Shown here piece after piece: positions 35,688 to 49,300 of a DNA stretch of 64,000 nucleotides. The stretch's first letter is position 1. Each line of letters starts with the position of its first letter. The position numbers and the translations under genes are program-made. A model generated the notes under the pieces. The model ran no database searches and had not been told where the DNA came from. It saw nothing but the letters and a program-made list of their open reading frames with translations. The stretch comes from Umbilicaria muhlenbergii (Eukaryota; Ascomycota; Lecanoromycetes; Umbilicariales; Umbilicariaceae): assembly GCA_000611775.1 (NCBI GenBank), contig KK106982.1, positions 682,001 through 746,000 on the forward strand, read 5' to 3'.

Positions 35688-37939
35688 ATACTTTTGCACT
35701 GTCATATTAACATAATGAGGGTTTAATTTTATTATTTAATCAGATTAAATAATGTATAACTTTAAAACCTGCTATTGCAGCAGTCTTAAATTTTACTTCA
35801 GAATTTCAATAATTAATTTAAGAATTAAATGTATGACTTCAGAAGCTTCTTTAAAGTTAAAAGAATCTTCATTATTGTTTTTAACTTAATTCAATTGTGT
35901 ATCATTATCATTTGAATTTTCTTCAAAATTTTCAGTTTGATTTTCAAGCTTTTAAGTTGATGTTGAAGACTTTAATAAATTCATCACTGCTTTAAAGCTT
36001 TCAGAGCTTAAAGATATTATTTTTTCATTTTTAATACATTTTTAAGTAAGTTCCTGTGATGTTAAAATCACTGAGTAATCATTGTTTTCTGTATATGAGT
36101 TCATAAGGTCTTAATTTTCTTCAAAGCATTTTAAATTTTTCAGTAAGCTTTTACCTTTCTCTCTCTCAAGAAATAAAACATGTGTATGTATTTTTATCAG
36201 CTTTTTCACTTGATTTCAGACCTGAAATTGCTGATTGCTTTTATAATAACTCATGAAAATCTTTTTATAAAATGTGTTTTCAAGTTTCACCTGTTTTTCC
36301 TTTAATATATGACAATGAATATTACACTTGAATAAGCATAAATATTTAATAAAGAGTTTAAATTCTTTATATAATTTATATAAAGTTCTCTCTTTATAAT
36401 CATCTTTTAAAGGAAGGTGATTTTTTAAGTAACAAATAATTTTAATGACTTTATTTTAAAATTCAATTAATAATTAAACATTATAAAGCATACATTTAAT
36501 TGCTTTCATAATTATACAATTTAAACACTCAGAGATGTTATTCTGTTTAAACATGTAAATAATAATAAATTTAAATTTCACTTCCTTTAAATCTTATGTG
36601 TTAATCAATTTCTTATATTCTTTGTCATTGTTAACTTGTATAATCTTTAATTTCTCTTCAGTTTCTTTCTCAGCTTTTATTTTTCAAGTTTTAAATATTT
36701 TGTAGATATTTATCTTCTTTGTCATTAAGAAAATATCAGAATATTAAGTAAATTCATTTATAAAAATAATAAAATACTGATTTTCACTTAAAGTATTAAC
36801 ACAGTAAACTTTTTAAATGTTTAAATATACATGCTGTAAATAATTTATAACTTTTAATATTAACTTCTTAACCTGTACTTGTATTATTTTATTATATAAA
36901 CACATTGAGTAGACTTTCTTCACCTCATTAAAGTGTAATTTATAAGTTATATTCTTCACACATGATTTAAAGTATTGTATACAGCTTGCTTTAACATAAT
37001 TAAATCTTTAATGTTACTTTCAGTAGTCAGATTGAGCCTGTGTTGAATAATTAAATTTTTCAGAGGTTTTAAAAGTAATATGCTTTAAACTTATTTTCAT
37101 ATAAAGAGTGATGAAATTAATAATCATACTGTCTGATACTGCTTTTATTAACTTTGAAGTGAGTTTTAATATAAATAATTCTCCCTCTGCTGTTATTAAA
37201 GCTGTTAGGTTACTCATTGATTTTTAATAAATTTAAACTTTAAAGATCACTTTTCTGCTTATCAACTCAATAATATAAATTAAATCATGTTGATTTACTG
37301 TGATCATAACATTTTCATTATGCTTAAAAATAATATTTTTAAGTTTAAATTTAATTATTATTTCATGCTTACTTGCTGCTTCAATTAACAGCAAATTTTC
37401 ATTCAATTTAAAGATATAAAAAATATTATTTAAAGTGAGTTTTCTTCTTTTAAAAGTAATTTTCATCTTATTTATTTCAACTGTTTTTATTGAGTACCTG
37501 TTGATTAAGCAGACTTTTATGTAATAATTTTAAATTTTAACAAAAATTGCTCAATTCAGAGTCATGTGATGACTCACTTCAAAGTTCATAATTCAGTAGT
37601 CAGAGGAGAATTTCAAGTTGATTAAAACTTTCATGATTATTACTTTTTATATTTAATTATCTGAGTTGAACTTGTTGTTCTAATTAATCAAATTTTTTAA
37701 TTTTTTTAAATCTTTCATCAGCTCTGAATTTTCATTGACTTGTCATGTATTTACTTTAAACTTTAATGATGATTTAATTTCATTAAAAGGTAGTTTTTCC
37801 TCATCTTTTATTTTTAAAGTATAATAATTAAAAATGAAATGCTCTTTTTTCTGACACTGAAAATATATTTATTTTATTTTATTATCTTTGTCTTTGCTTC
37901 TTGCTTGAGCTGTGTTTATGATGATATTTTTTAAAAAAA

Positions 37940-38891
37940 ATATTATTTTTTATTTCTTCATTAAGTGTATGTAGTTTAAGATTATGACACTGTGTATTCT
38001 ACATATGTGAAGTATTTATTACCTCAATTTAACTTATTTTGTTAATTTTTATTTTATTTCTTCATTAGGTGTATGCAGTTTAAAACTATGACACTGTGTA
38101 TTTTATATATGTGAGGTATTTATTACCTCAAGTCAACTTGTTTTGTACATTTTTAAATATTTCTTTTAATATCTCCTCACTTTACTTCCTGATTTTCATC
38201 CTCAACTCTCTTTAAAAGTCACTTCCGTGTAGTTATTTTTGTGTGTTTTAAAAATACTAAAGTATTTTTAATTTCTTCCTTTGTATAAAGTAGTGATTGT
38301 AATATTAATTGTGTAAATTTTACTTTTTACATTTTCTGTTTCAACTCCTGCTGCTCTTGTTTATACTGCCTGCAATTTAACAGTAAATGCTCTGATGACT
38401 ATTTCACTTTACATTGAAAACATTAATTATTTTCGTATGTAGGTAATCTGCAAAGATATGATTTAAAATAATCATGTTTTAATTTTAATTGTGTAAATGT
38501 TGTAAAGGTTAACCTTTCATATTTGTATAATTCTTTTAACTTTATGACTAAATTAAATCTTGTAGCATATGTTTTGTATTACTGTTCTTGATTTGTATTT
38601 TGTTATTTTATTAATCATTCCTCTTTGGCAATTTCCTCAATATCTTTTTTGATATAAGATAAAGAAATATGCCTTGAGTCTGCATTAATAATTGCATTTT
38701 CTGAGTTTAAAGCTCTTTGTTTAACTGCTTTATCTGCTAATTCATTTCCTGGTATTTGGCTATGGCTGAGAATTCAGTGTATATGAATTAACTTTTGACT
38801 TTGTTGTAATTGCTGTAGACTTAACTGAATTTGTTGTAACACTTCAGTATTTGCAGATTTTTGTAACTTTTATATTGCAGTTTGACTATCT
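37940..38891 (-). mobile_element. Two 5'-truncated LINE 3' ends (Tad1-like)
   Basis: On the minus strand there are two stacked LINE 3' termini. A tiny one (about 37943-38044) ends in a poly-T run with the 'cttcattaagtgtatg' motif. A longer one (about 38045-38891) covers the 3' UTR, the C-terminal Cys/His region and part of RNase H. Both match the 3' end of the fuller LINE at 40406-55213. Such 5' truncation is typical of target-primed reverse transcription. They lie where the Copia gag region stops. Confidence 0.7.
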
Positions 38892-38913
38892 GATAATTGT
38901 TGAATAAGCAAAT

Positions 38914-40405
38914 CAAGAAACCAAAAAGCAATCAAGTCACACATATGATATATTATTGTCATAGGCCTCATAAACTACTCAGTTCAGAGACTTAAACCCT
39001 TTTTTTCAATTCTCAAAGCCAGTGGTGGTTGCGAAAGCATGATGAATTTAAACATATCACAAAGTTGTCACAATCCTCACACCAAAAATGAGTGAAAATC
39101 ACAAAAACAACAACACAACAACCACAACACCTTTTTTCTTAATTTGTCATGTAAGAATTAAATTTAAATCTATCTTACACTGCTTTTACAAATCACAAAA
39201 CATTAAAAACACATTGTTATTCACTGCTTTCTGCCTTTGTTATTACTCAACACACGTCAAATCACGGTTCTTGAGAATTTTGGTGAGGTGTAAGCACTAA
39301 ACCTTAAATCAATCACCTTGCAAAATATCATGAAACTTCACTTTTTCTGCATTTTCCTTCATGCTTTACAATACTAAAGGTCATTCTTTTTGAGTTTGAC
39401 ATAAAGGACTGTAAAAAGCTCAGATTAGTAAAAAAGCCTGCAGGGGAAAGCGCTATTCTGAGTACAAGAGATATAAAGAACTCTCATAAAGCATTTCATA
39501 TATAAAGAGTAAAGATCAGTGAGTCTATATCATTTTCTATTTGAATAAGCTCAGATTAAGTCAGGCTACAGGTGATTTTAAGGGCTTTTATAAGACTTAA
39601 ATTTCTAAGGATCATAGGGGCTACTTATTCTGAGTATCAAAGATAGAAAATGAGGCCTTTAGACTCTTGATTGTGCTTGAGTTTATAAAGGAAGGGATAT
39701 TAAACTTGAAGTAAATTCAGGATATCACCAGGACTAGAATGTCAAGAAAACATTAAAAAATGTTATAATGAATATAACATCAGACATGAAGTCTGAAAAC
39801 AGTAGTCAGTGCACTACACCTACACTTATACTGGTGGCATTCATAACAAAGGAAAACTACTTTGTTATGAATAATAATTAAAACAGCCCATTCACCTTCT
39901 CACAAACACACAGGCAAATCAAAAAAGTCACATTGCAAGGTAAAAAACACAAAAACATCACTTCCTCACAGGAAAGTCAACCGGCGAAGATGTGAATTTA
40001 AAGTTCAGAGGAAAACTGTGAAAATCTGCAAAACAGTGAACAGAGTAAAAGTGGAAAAATGCTGAATTTGAGACACAAAATGATGAAATCACTGTATTTA
40101 GCAGCAAATTCTGCGCTGCTAAATCTAGTCAATGCATCACACCCGTCGCAAAAATTTAACCTAAATCAGGCAATTTTCCACCTCGCAAAGTTGCAAAACT
40201 CACAAAATGTGAAAAGTCCACAATTGGCAAATTTGAACACAAACGTGCAAAATCACCACTTGCAAAGCCAAATTCAGGTCATAAATTCTAAAATGAATTT
40301 ACTACTGCGCAAAACAGACAGTGTGAATGCAAGTGTAAAAACAGCTGCAGAAAATATGAGGAAAATGCAAAAAGCTGCAAATGCAGCATTTGCACAAAAT
40401 AGTCA
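38914..40405 (+). mobile_element. 5' half of a plus-strand Tad1-like LINE (5' UTR and ORF1 start)
   Basis: It starts with the LINE 5' UTR (reverse of 53.9-55.2 kb). The ORF1 N-terminal coding region at 40059-40405 reads e.g. LNLRHKMMKSLYLAANSALL. The sequence is interrupted within ORF1 by the minus-strand LINE and resumes at 55214 ('gtcaaaaacagcacgcgg'), so 38914-40405 and 55214 onward are halves of one insertion. RIP is moderate. Confidence 0.75.
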
Positions 40406-40615
40406 TTTTTTATTTATTTCTTCATTAAGTGTATGCAGTCTAAGACTATGACACTGTGTAGTTTACATATGTGAGGTATTTATTACCTCAAGTCAGCTTA
40501 TTTTGTTAATTTCTTTTGTGACTGTTATTGGTGTCAGAATTGCACATTTTTAAATATTTCTTTCAATATCTCCTCACTCTACTCCCTGATTTCCGTCCTC
40601 AACCCCCTCTAAAAG

Positions 40616-43600
40616 TCACTTCCGTGTAGCTATTTTTGTGTGTTTTAAAAATACTAAAGTATTTTTAATCCCTTCCTTTGTACAAAGTAGTGATTGTAAT
40701 GTTAGTTGTGTAAATCCTGCTTTTTGCATTTCCTTTTTCACCTCTTGCTGCTCTTGTCTATACTGTCTGCAATTTAACAGTAAATGCTCTGATGACTGTT
40801 TTACCTTATACTGAAAACATTGATTGTTTTCATATGTAGGTAATCTGCAAAGATATGATTTAAAATAGCTGTGTCCTAGTTTTAATTGTGTAAATGTTGT
40901 AAAGGTTAACCTTTCACATTTGTACAATTCTTTTGACTTTATAATTAGGTTAAGCCTTGTAGCATATGTCTTGTATTGTTGACCTTGATTTGCATTTTGT
41001 CATTTTATTAATCATTCCTCTTTGGCAATTTCCTCAATATCTTTTTTAATATAAGATAAAGAAGTATACCTTGAGTCTGCATTAATAACTGCATTTCCTG
41101 AGTTTAAAGCTCCTTGTTTGACTGCTTTATCTGCTAATTCATTTCCTGATATTTGACTGTGGCTCAGAATTCAGTGTATATGAATTAACTTTTAACTTTG
41201 CCGTAATTCCTGCAGGTTTGACTGAATTTGTTGTAAAATTTCTGTATTTGCAGATTTTTGCAATTTTTGTATTGCAGTTTGACTATCTGTAAATATTCAG
41301 ATGTTTTTCCCTAAAAACTGTCTTTGTATTGCTTGTTTTGTAGCCTGCATTATAATATAAAGCTCTGCATCTAGTACTTTCATGTACTGACCTAGAAAGT
41401 AACTTTTTGTACTTGTATAATTGTCTTTTATACAGTAAATTTCAGCTCCTATATGATCTTTTGTACTTTGTGTTGTCTTTACACTGATTTTTGACTCATC
41501 AGTGTAAAAGACTGATGTTTTGCATGCAATCAAATGCTTTACTTGAGTAAAGTGTTTTTTAATTGTGATTTCTTTTGTTTCTGCTGAAACTTGAATATCT
41601 GCAATATGTGTATTACTTTGTAGACATGGTTTTTGAGCTGTAATAAGATTTTACACTTGTCTTAATGATATTAATGTAGATATACTGTTTAGTATTTTAA
41701 TTAATTGTGTAGGGTGTTTTTTCCCTGGTGTATTTTAATTTCAGTCTAGAAATTTAAAGTTTATAAGTATGTCTTGACCTATTTGTGACTTTGACAGGTA
41801 TGAAGTGAGTATTCTCTGCTTGATACAATGATTTTCTGGTAAGGTTATAATTCTTAATGCATATTTCCTGCATTTTTTGTCTAATCTGACTTGTATCAGC
41901 TGAATATTTGCTTCAATTTTCATTGCAGCTCTCAGGGAAGTTCTAAAAGCTCTTAAGATCTTGTGTAATGCTGAGTTTTGCAATTTTTCTAATTGCTTCA
42001 AGTAGCCTTTCTGGTTTTTCCATCAAATTTCTGACCCATAGTCACTAATTGATGTAATGCATGCTTGATAAAGTTGTTTTGCATTTTTAGCTGAAAGACC
42101 TCATTCTGAATTTGTTAATCTATTGATTAAGTGCATTACTCTGATTGCTGTGGAGACTTTTTTTTGAACATGTGTTTTAAAGTTTAGTTTTCTGTCTAGT
42201 CAAACTTTTAATCACTTGACTTCTTTGACTGGTTTTACCACCATGTCATTTGATAGTGTAATACTGTTTTCCACAGGTTTTCTTGACTTTTCAAAGTGAA
42301 TTAATTCAGATTTACTGTCATTAAACTGTACTGCATTTGTTTCTGCTCATAAGAAGACTGTTTCAGCTGTTAATTATAATTTTAAACAATTTTCTGCAGC
42401 TGATTTTCCAGTAATATATAGTGTCACATCATTTATATACCTGGGTTTTCCCATATCTGAGAATTTGGCCTTGATTTTTGGGAATAAATACTTTATATAT
42501 ATCAATAGGCTGTCATTTGGGTCAGGTCAGGCCGGGTTCATGGTCAAAGACCTGACCCACGGGTCCGGCCCCTCCATGGACCCGGTATCCAGTGGCCAAC
42601 CGGGTTGACCCTGAGGTACCCACATAGACACTGAACTAACTCAATCAGGTTAACTCCCGCGCGCTAAACTTTAATTTTTGAGCCGCGAACTTCAAAAAAT
42701 AGATAAGGCCGCAAGGTAATGCCCTTATTAAATATGACATTACGACTTGATTTCTTTGCAACTCTATTGAATTGTAGAGCTTAATGCGCCCGTCAATTTG
42801 ATGCAAAAATCATCAAAAACGGATCACGGCGCATTGCGTTGTGTGGGTTTGAAGTTCACGGTGGCGAACATCGTCAATCAATCAACTTGACGAAAGTGTC
42901 AACTTTCAAACTCACATAACTTAATGCGCAGCGATCCGTTCTTGATGATTTTTGCATAGAATTGACGGGCGCGTTGAGTTCTATAATATATTAAATTATG
43001 GAAGGGTTTAGCCCTAATTATTGCGGCTCTCAGTGTCCTAATTACCCTCAGTGTCTGCCTTCATTACCCGCCCCGACCTGACACGCCAAGGTGGGTTCAA
43101 AATCACTGAGACACAGTCACCTGACCCGGCCTGACCCGGCCTGACCCGGCCTGACCCGGCCTGACTCAGTGTCGCCCCGACCCGCGGTGACAGCCTATAT
43201 ATCAAAAACAGTATTGAGGATATTGATGATACTTGTAAAATTCAAATCTTGATATTTTGCATTTCTTGTCTTTCATCATCAAAGGCTAATCCTGATTTTC
43301 TATTTTCTAGAAAGGATTTTGTTCATGATTTTATTTGTACTGATAACTTCAATTTCTTCATAATTAAAAGTAATTGCAGTAGTAATACATGATTAAAAGC
43401 TCCCTTGACGTCTAGTAATAAACATGACAGAATATTGTCTTTGTTCTGAGCTGATTCTATATCATGTGTTAAGGCTAGTACTGCATTAATTACTGATTTT
43501 TGTTTTCTTCCTCTGATTTAATCTTGATCTAATAAGTCTGTGACTTGACTTAAATATGATAATCTAGTTGTCATGATTTTCTCTGCCACTTTGCCTAAAT

Positions 43601-45190
43601 AGTTTAATAATGTAATTATTCTGTAAGCTTTTGATTTTGAATAATCTGGCTTTCCTGGCTTTTTTAGAATAACACTCATGCCTTAATGTCAACATTCCGG
43701 GTAAAAGCCTGCTTGAATTAATTGTTTATAAATTGTAAACATTAATTCTAGTATTGCCTGATATGCTTTTTGAATAATAACAAAGGAAATATTATCTAAT
43801 CCAGGTGCTTTCTTTGTGAAGGATATAAATATAACTTATTTAACTTCATTTTCTGTTAAGTCTGATCAATTTACATGTATTGTGTCTTAATCATCCTCAA
43901 TTTCAGCTGTAGAAGGTTCTGAATACATTGCTGTAATGAATGCTTGACATTTGTCTTGAAATTTCTGACATAATATACCATTTTGATCTTGTATTGATGG
44001 TATTTTCTTCATAAGTCGTGGCTTTGTGTATTTATATACTTGAAATATATCTTTTCCACTTGCTTCTGTAAGAAATGTTGTTCAGGATTTTTGTTTTGCA
44101 TTTTTAATAACTTGAAAGTACTCAGATCTGCTTTTTGTGAATTTAATTCACTGTCTTTCAGATTGATCATGCTTGTTGTAATGTCTTCTTACTGTTAACA
44201 TTTCTTTTCTTAACCTGATGAGGTTTTCTGTTCATCATACTTTGAATTTGTTGCATGATTTTCATCTAGAAATATTAGTGTTTTTCACAGTTTGTGCAAT
44301 TAAGTTTCTTAAGTTTTCAGCCATTTGTTTTAATGACTGATTTAAACTTATTACTTTTGCATTTTGCTGTAATTCCTTTATGAAGTTCTTTCAATCCACT
44401 TTTTGTATGTTAAACAGCGCGTTGAATGAGCTTTTCATCAGTGTAAGGTTTTCAGTAATTATTGAAAACTGAATAACCTCATGATCTGAATCAGTATAAA
44501 CTTCTTCATTGACTTGTCAATCAATTATTTTCAGTATTAATTGATTTGTTGCAAATGTTAAGTCTAGAACTGATGAATATTGTTTATTTACAATATGTTT
44601 AGTGAACATCATAATATCTGATATATTGACTAAATCACAATGATTTGTTTGCAGTCATTGTAATAAGCTTTCTGCATTTTTTGCATCTGTGATTGTGAAG
44701 TTCTATCATGCGTGATGTGTATTAAAATCTTCACAGACTAAAGTTCTTAATGTTGCAGTTATTTAACTTAACACCCTTTCTACTGTTCATGTATTTAATT
44801 CAGGCTGAAGAGACTTTTCATTATATATATTCAATAGTAGAATTTCTTCTAAACCTGATGCAGAAATAGACAGAGCTTATAAATCTGCATTCTTTAATAT
44901 ATCTGATTTAAGCGTGCATTTTATTCCTTTGTTTGCTTTTGTAATAAATGCTAAAACTCATGGTCTGAGTTCTGACGTTGAGATAATGCTAATAAATGCT
45001 GAGTGTGAAATAGTACTGTTATTTGGCTCAATTCATGATTCTTGAATTAACATAATATTTATTTTCCCCACTGCAGCTTCTAGACATGATTGCATGATGT
45101 TTGTTAATTTATTGCAGTTATATTGAAAAATCTGTATTTTAAATAATTCCTGCAGGTCTGTGTTTAAATGTTGTGTGTTTATACTACACA
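40616..45190 (-). pseudogene. LINE ORF2: endonuclease, reverse transcriptase, RNase H
   Basis: From right to left it encodes an APE-type endonuclease (about 45100-44350; QESWIEPNN, EDFNTHHAWW and SDHEVIQFS patches), a reverse transcriptase (about 43900-42050; RIITLLNY, VKGAF, and a catalytic box reading YINDV where the family has YxDD), an RNase H (about 41530-41150; FYTDESK, DAELYIIMQA) and a C-terminal CCHC-like region (40927-40616; LPTYENNQCFQYKV, EHLLLNCRQY). RNase H and this C-terminus are typical of the Tad1 clade. Stops occur in all domains, and the first catalytic Asp of the RT box is Asn (G-to-A). Inactive. Confidence 0.8.
42506..43197. mobile_element. hAT MITE copy A (692 bp)
   Basis: The termini TAGGCTGTCA/TGACAGCCTA are perfect inverted repeats. 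The 8-bp target duplication tatatcaa (42498-42505 and 43198-43205) is exact, the hAT signature. The interior is a long imperfect palindrome built of 'gcgcccgtcaatt' and 'cggatcgc' motifs. It contains many CpG and hardly any RIP. It has four CTGACCCGGC units near the right end, two more than copy C, which accounts for its extra 20 bp. Inserted in LINE ORF2 (RT). Confidence 0.92.
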
Positions 45191-45274
45191 TTATTTATTC
45201 ATGATTAAAGGGTCTCTGTCTGTTGAATAAAGTTCAACTGCTTTGTAATATTCACAGTCTTTGCTATTCACCTG

Positions 45275-45779
45275 ATGATTTTCTTTGCAATTTGCACACT
45301 TTATTATTGTGTGACTGCATATTTCTTGTCTCTTTTTGTAAATAAAGCACGTGTGCTTCCTGATATAATGATTTTCAGTGCATATTTAGCATTTGGCTTC
45401 ATGCATGCACTTATGCTGTGTGTGATCAAATTCTTGACATTTGATGCATTGCTCATAAGGTTTGCAGTCTGTGTATTCCGCGGTATGCAGTGAATTTTCA
45501 GTCATTATTAACTTAAATCTCAAAGCTTTTTCAGCCTCTTGACTGCTTGCAAAGGCAATGACTGCAGATGAATGCTTTTTAAATTTTCTACTCTCTGCTG
45601 TAAACATTCAGCTTGATTTACACATTAATTTTAAACCTTTATTGAAGATCTTCACCTCATTTTTTAATAATTGCATTCCCTCTGCATTGTCAAAAATCTC
45701 TGTATATACTCTGTGTAAAATTATCTTATATCATTTCTGATCTTTTCACACATGAACTAGATTCAAGTTTAATTCTGGC
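45275..45779 (-). pseudogene. C-terminal part of LINE ORF1 (zinc knuckles)
   Basis: The minus strand reads KHSSAVIAFASSQEAEKALR, then EQCIKCQEFDHTQHKC and a second CxxC group. These are the CCHC knuckles typical of LINE ORF1 RNA-binding proteins. It is cut at 45779 by the hAT element and continues upstream at 53186. Confidence 0.75.
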
Positions 45780-46382
45780 TAGGCTGTCATTTGAGTCAGG
45801 TCAAGTCAAGTTGATGATTAAGAACTTGATTTACAGATTCAGCCTCTTCATGAACCTGATATTCAGTGATCAATCAGGTCAACCCTGAGGTACTCATGTG
45901 AACACTGAACTAATCATATACAGTTAAAATTGCTTAATCATCATAACAGTAGTAAGTTTAATATAAGTAATAACATCACTTTTCTTCTCATGTTATCACA
46001 GCTTTGCATTGTGTTGTTATCAAAGATAAATATTATGATAATTGAATACTTTTACATATTTTTAATTGAATTATTAATCCACAAAGACTGATATTATACA
46101 TTGTGAACACTGTGCAAACATGAAGAAAAACATGATATGTTAGAAAAGTAATGCTTAAAGGTAATGCTCAAAGGTAATGTTTATCTAGAATTTGTGATGA
46201 CTGTATACTTTTTTTAACTTTGCAGACTGTATTTATAACTGATCTTGTAACACAACCTGATGTTGATCTGCAGATAACAATACTGATTGACTGATGCTGA
46301 TAATGATGTGTCACTCATATGTTGAATTCATAGATTGCTTGCTTTAACTGACTGCAGTTGATTTTCTCTGAGCTTCACTCCT

Positions 46383-49300
46383 TCATGCTGAAGTGAGGGA
46401 GGTCATCAGGTCATTAAATGATAAAAATATATTAAAATCATCTTGCCCTCTGCTCTTCAACACATCTTCAATTGTAATAAAAGTGTTTAAGTCATCACTC
46501 TGCCTCATTTTCACCCTCATCTGATACATATCAGCAAGTTCATCTACTCTCATATCATCTGAATTATTCATGTTGAACTCATCATAATTATCACTGTTCA
46601 TTGTCACTGTTTTGCACTTAATAAAGATAAGCTTCCTTCATTGAGGTATCTTCATGAACTCATAAGCCTCCTCATCATCTGTTATAATTAACTCATTCAA
46701 AACAGAGGCTTCTTGAGCTCAAGTTTCAGAGGTGCTGACTTTCTCATCATTGTCATCATTATCAATGAGGTCATTCAACAAGGTGTTTTGCTCATAATAC
46801 TTGATTAAACAGAGCATATGTATAGTCTCAGTGCTCAGATGTTCACATCATTAATTGCAGATGTCTTTAATTATATTAAAGATGCATTTCATGCTTACTT
46901 CAAAGGCACATACAGCAAGAACATCTCTTGTCATTTGAGAGAAACCTTTGAGGTCACTGTAGTTGACACTTCACATTTAATGATGTAATTAACTCAAGCC
47001 TCATATCAGCATTACCTTTGAGTATTACCTTTAGTGAATCATTGACATAATTGACTGATGTGAAAAGATATTTAAAAATATCATCTTGAATATTTATTCA
47101 TCATTGATCCTTCAGCTTCATCTGTTTAATTAATGTGTTAAAATTCATATTCTGTGATTGACCTGCAGTGGTAGTTAAGTTCATAGTCAGACTCTCATAT
47201 TTTGAGTAATGTAAATCATAATAATCTTGAAACTGTTGATTTTATTTAATTTCTTAAGATTTTGTTACTTCCTTCCTCTATGATGCATTAGTCATGATCA
47301 AGCAGATATATGCATTGAAGTTATCTTATACTTGATTATCTTACATGACAGGTTTAAAACAGTTGCAAGATTATAAATCTGTCATTAACTTGCTTGTGAA
47401 TTTTTATAATAATCCCTCAACTTATCCTAACAGGCTTTCAGGGCAGTGATCAGTTCATGTTTTCAGAGAATAATTTTTAACTGTATTCAGTGACAGTGAT
47501 CTGCAATGTGACTGATGAGTTAATTGTACACATATCAGATCTTATGTATTATAACTTCAGTAATTTTTGAAAGTGCTGCAGTTCAGTCTTTAAATGATTT
47601 TAATAATGTTAAAAGGTAACAGACCTGTTCTCATTCTGAATTAATAATTGCAAGAATTCAGAGCTTTTTATCTTGTTTATTAAGAAAAAAGTTGCGCAGA
47701 GCCTCTCATAGAACATAAGTTTGAAGAAGCATGTCATATGTGAAATTTCATCACATCTTAACATCTTAAATCATTTGAAGAGGTTTTTAATTTAAGTTGT
47801 CTGCATAAACTTGCTGTTGAATATCTGCAAATTGTTCAAATCTCTGTGAGAAAGAGTTGATTATGATTGAGAGATACTGAATCTGTCACATGTTGTTAAT
47901 ATTCAGGCATTATCAATGAGCATTATCATTTCACTTGCTTTTTGCATGATGTTAATCAAAGATATCTTCTCTTAAATTTTTGTCAACTTGTCTGCATTTC
48001 ATATCTTCATATGATGATCATTTTTGATGTTCACATCAAGTGACCTCAGTAAAGCCTTGACAGCAAGAGCTAAAACATGTGTCATGCATGATATTATTAC
48101 TTCAGCATTGTCTCATTGAATATCATGATCATCACTCAAGACTGACTTCAGATGTGTGTGCATAGTGATGTTATTAAAGATGTTATTCATAATGATAATG
48201 AAGAGCTTGTTCTTGATTTTAAAAATCTTCAGAACATTAAAAACATGACCTGTCAAAATGACTTTAATATGTGACTTATTTACATGCTCAAATCTCAATA
48301 AGGCCTCATTGTAGTTTCAGTTATTATCAATGTAATAAGCAGTAACTGTCAAGAAGGATAAGTGATTATGAGATTAATAATTTAAAGTTAATGACACTTT
48401 ACTGTTTGTCTGAGCAAGACTCTCTTATACAGTGAGTATCACTTTTTGATATCAATCTGTGACAAGGTTTCAGATTTTATTGTGGCAACATCAGCAATTT
48501 AACAAGTTAACTCTGAGTTAATTTTTAGCACTTTGAGCGCTCTGAGCTTCTGATCTCATGTCTCAGCTAACAGCCGCTCTTAGCAACCTATGAGCACTTT
48601 GAGCTCAACCTTAAATCTTGAGCGGAACATCAAAATTTTGTGATAAAAAAACAGTTATTAAAACAATTGTTTAAACAAGTACACACACAGTGTTATAATA
48701 ACAGTAAAACTTATAATAAGTAAACTTTTGCTAAAATTCACTTTTCTGCAATAAAAAATCATGATTTGTTGAGTCTGAAAGCACTGTATAAGTGTTGAGT
48801 TCTGAATATTTAAAGAACTTCAAGATTTTCACCACTTAAAAATTTACACACTTTAATAACTTTTGCAACTCAACAGATATGAAGAAACTTTCAATGCATA
48901 AATTATAAAAAACAGTATTATCTATTAATGTTAAATTAAAAGTTTCTTCATAACTGCTATTGTTGTTAAGTTATATTTAATTCAAGTTAAGTTATATTTA
49001 ATTCAAGTTTTCAACAGCGAAAAATCTTTCAAAAAAAGTCACATACTTTGAATAACTATTGCGCTTTTATACTTATAATATAACTTTCAGTCTATAAGTT
49101 GTAGAGAAGAAGCTATTAAACAGTTCTATAACTTAAAGTTTTTTTATAACTGTTGTTGTTAAAAAGTTACATTGATTTCAAACTTCCAGTGATGAAAATC
49201 ACAACATTAATAAACAAACTTTTAATGACTTTTTGAATAACTCAACAACTTATGAAGAAATCTTTAGTTTGTAAAGTGTACAGAATAAAGAGATTTAAAA

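Larger units (their letters stand above)
17677..37935 (-). mobile_element. Ty1/Copia retrotransposon fossil, split by nested insertions
   Basis: Minus-strand Copia parts occur in order from right to left: gag with a zinc-knuckle region (about 37.8 kb), gag-pre-integrase (about 37.2-37.5 kb), integrase (about 36-37 kb), reverse transcriptase (26897-27371 and 24866-25776), RNase H ending near 18238-18387, then the 3' LTR. The element is interrupted by two complete Gypsy elements and one foldback element. The 5' end is missing where LINE sequence begins at about 37940. It is broken, with many breaks, and older than everything inserted in it. It interrupts the deaminase relic on its left. Confidence 0.75.

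Noticed and set aside
38914-39295. A SINE next to the LINEs
   Set aside because: The same segment is joined to the LINE 5' UTR at both fuller LINEs, and no convincing tRNA-like A and B boxes were found. It was treated as LINE 5' UTR, with doubts noted in the findings.
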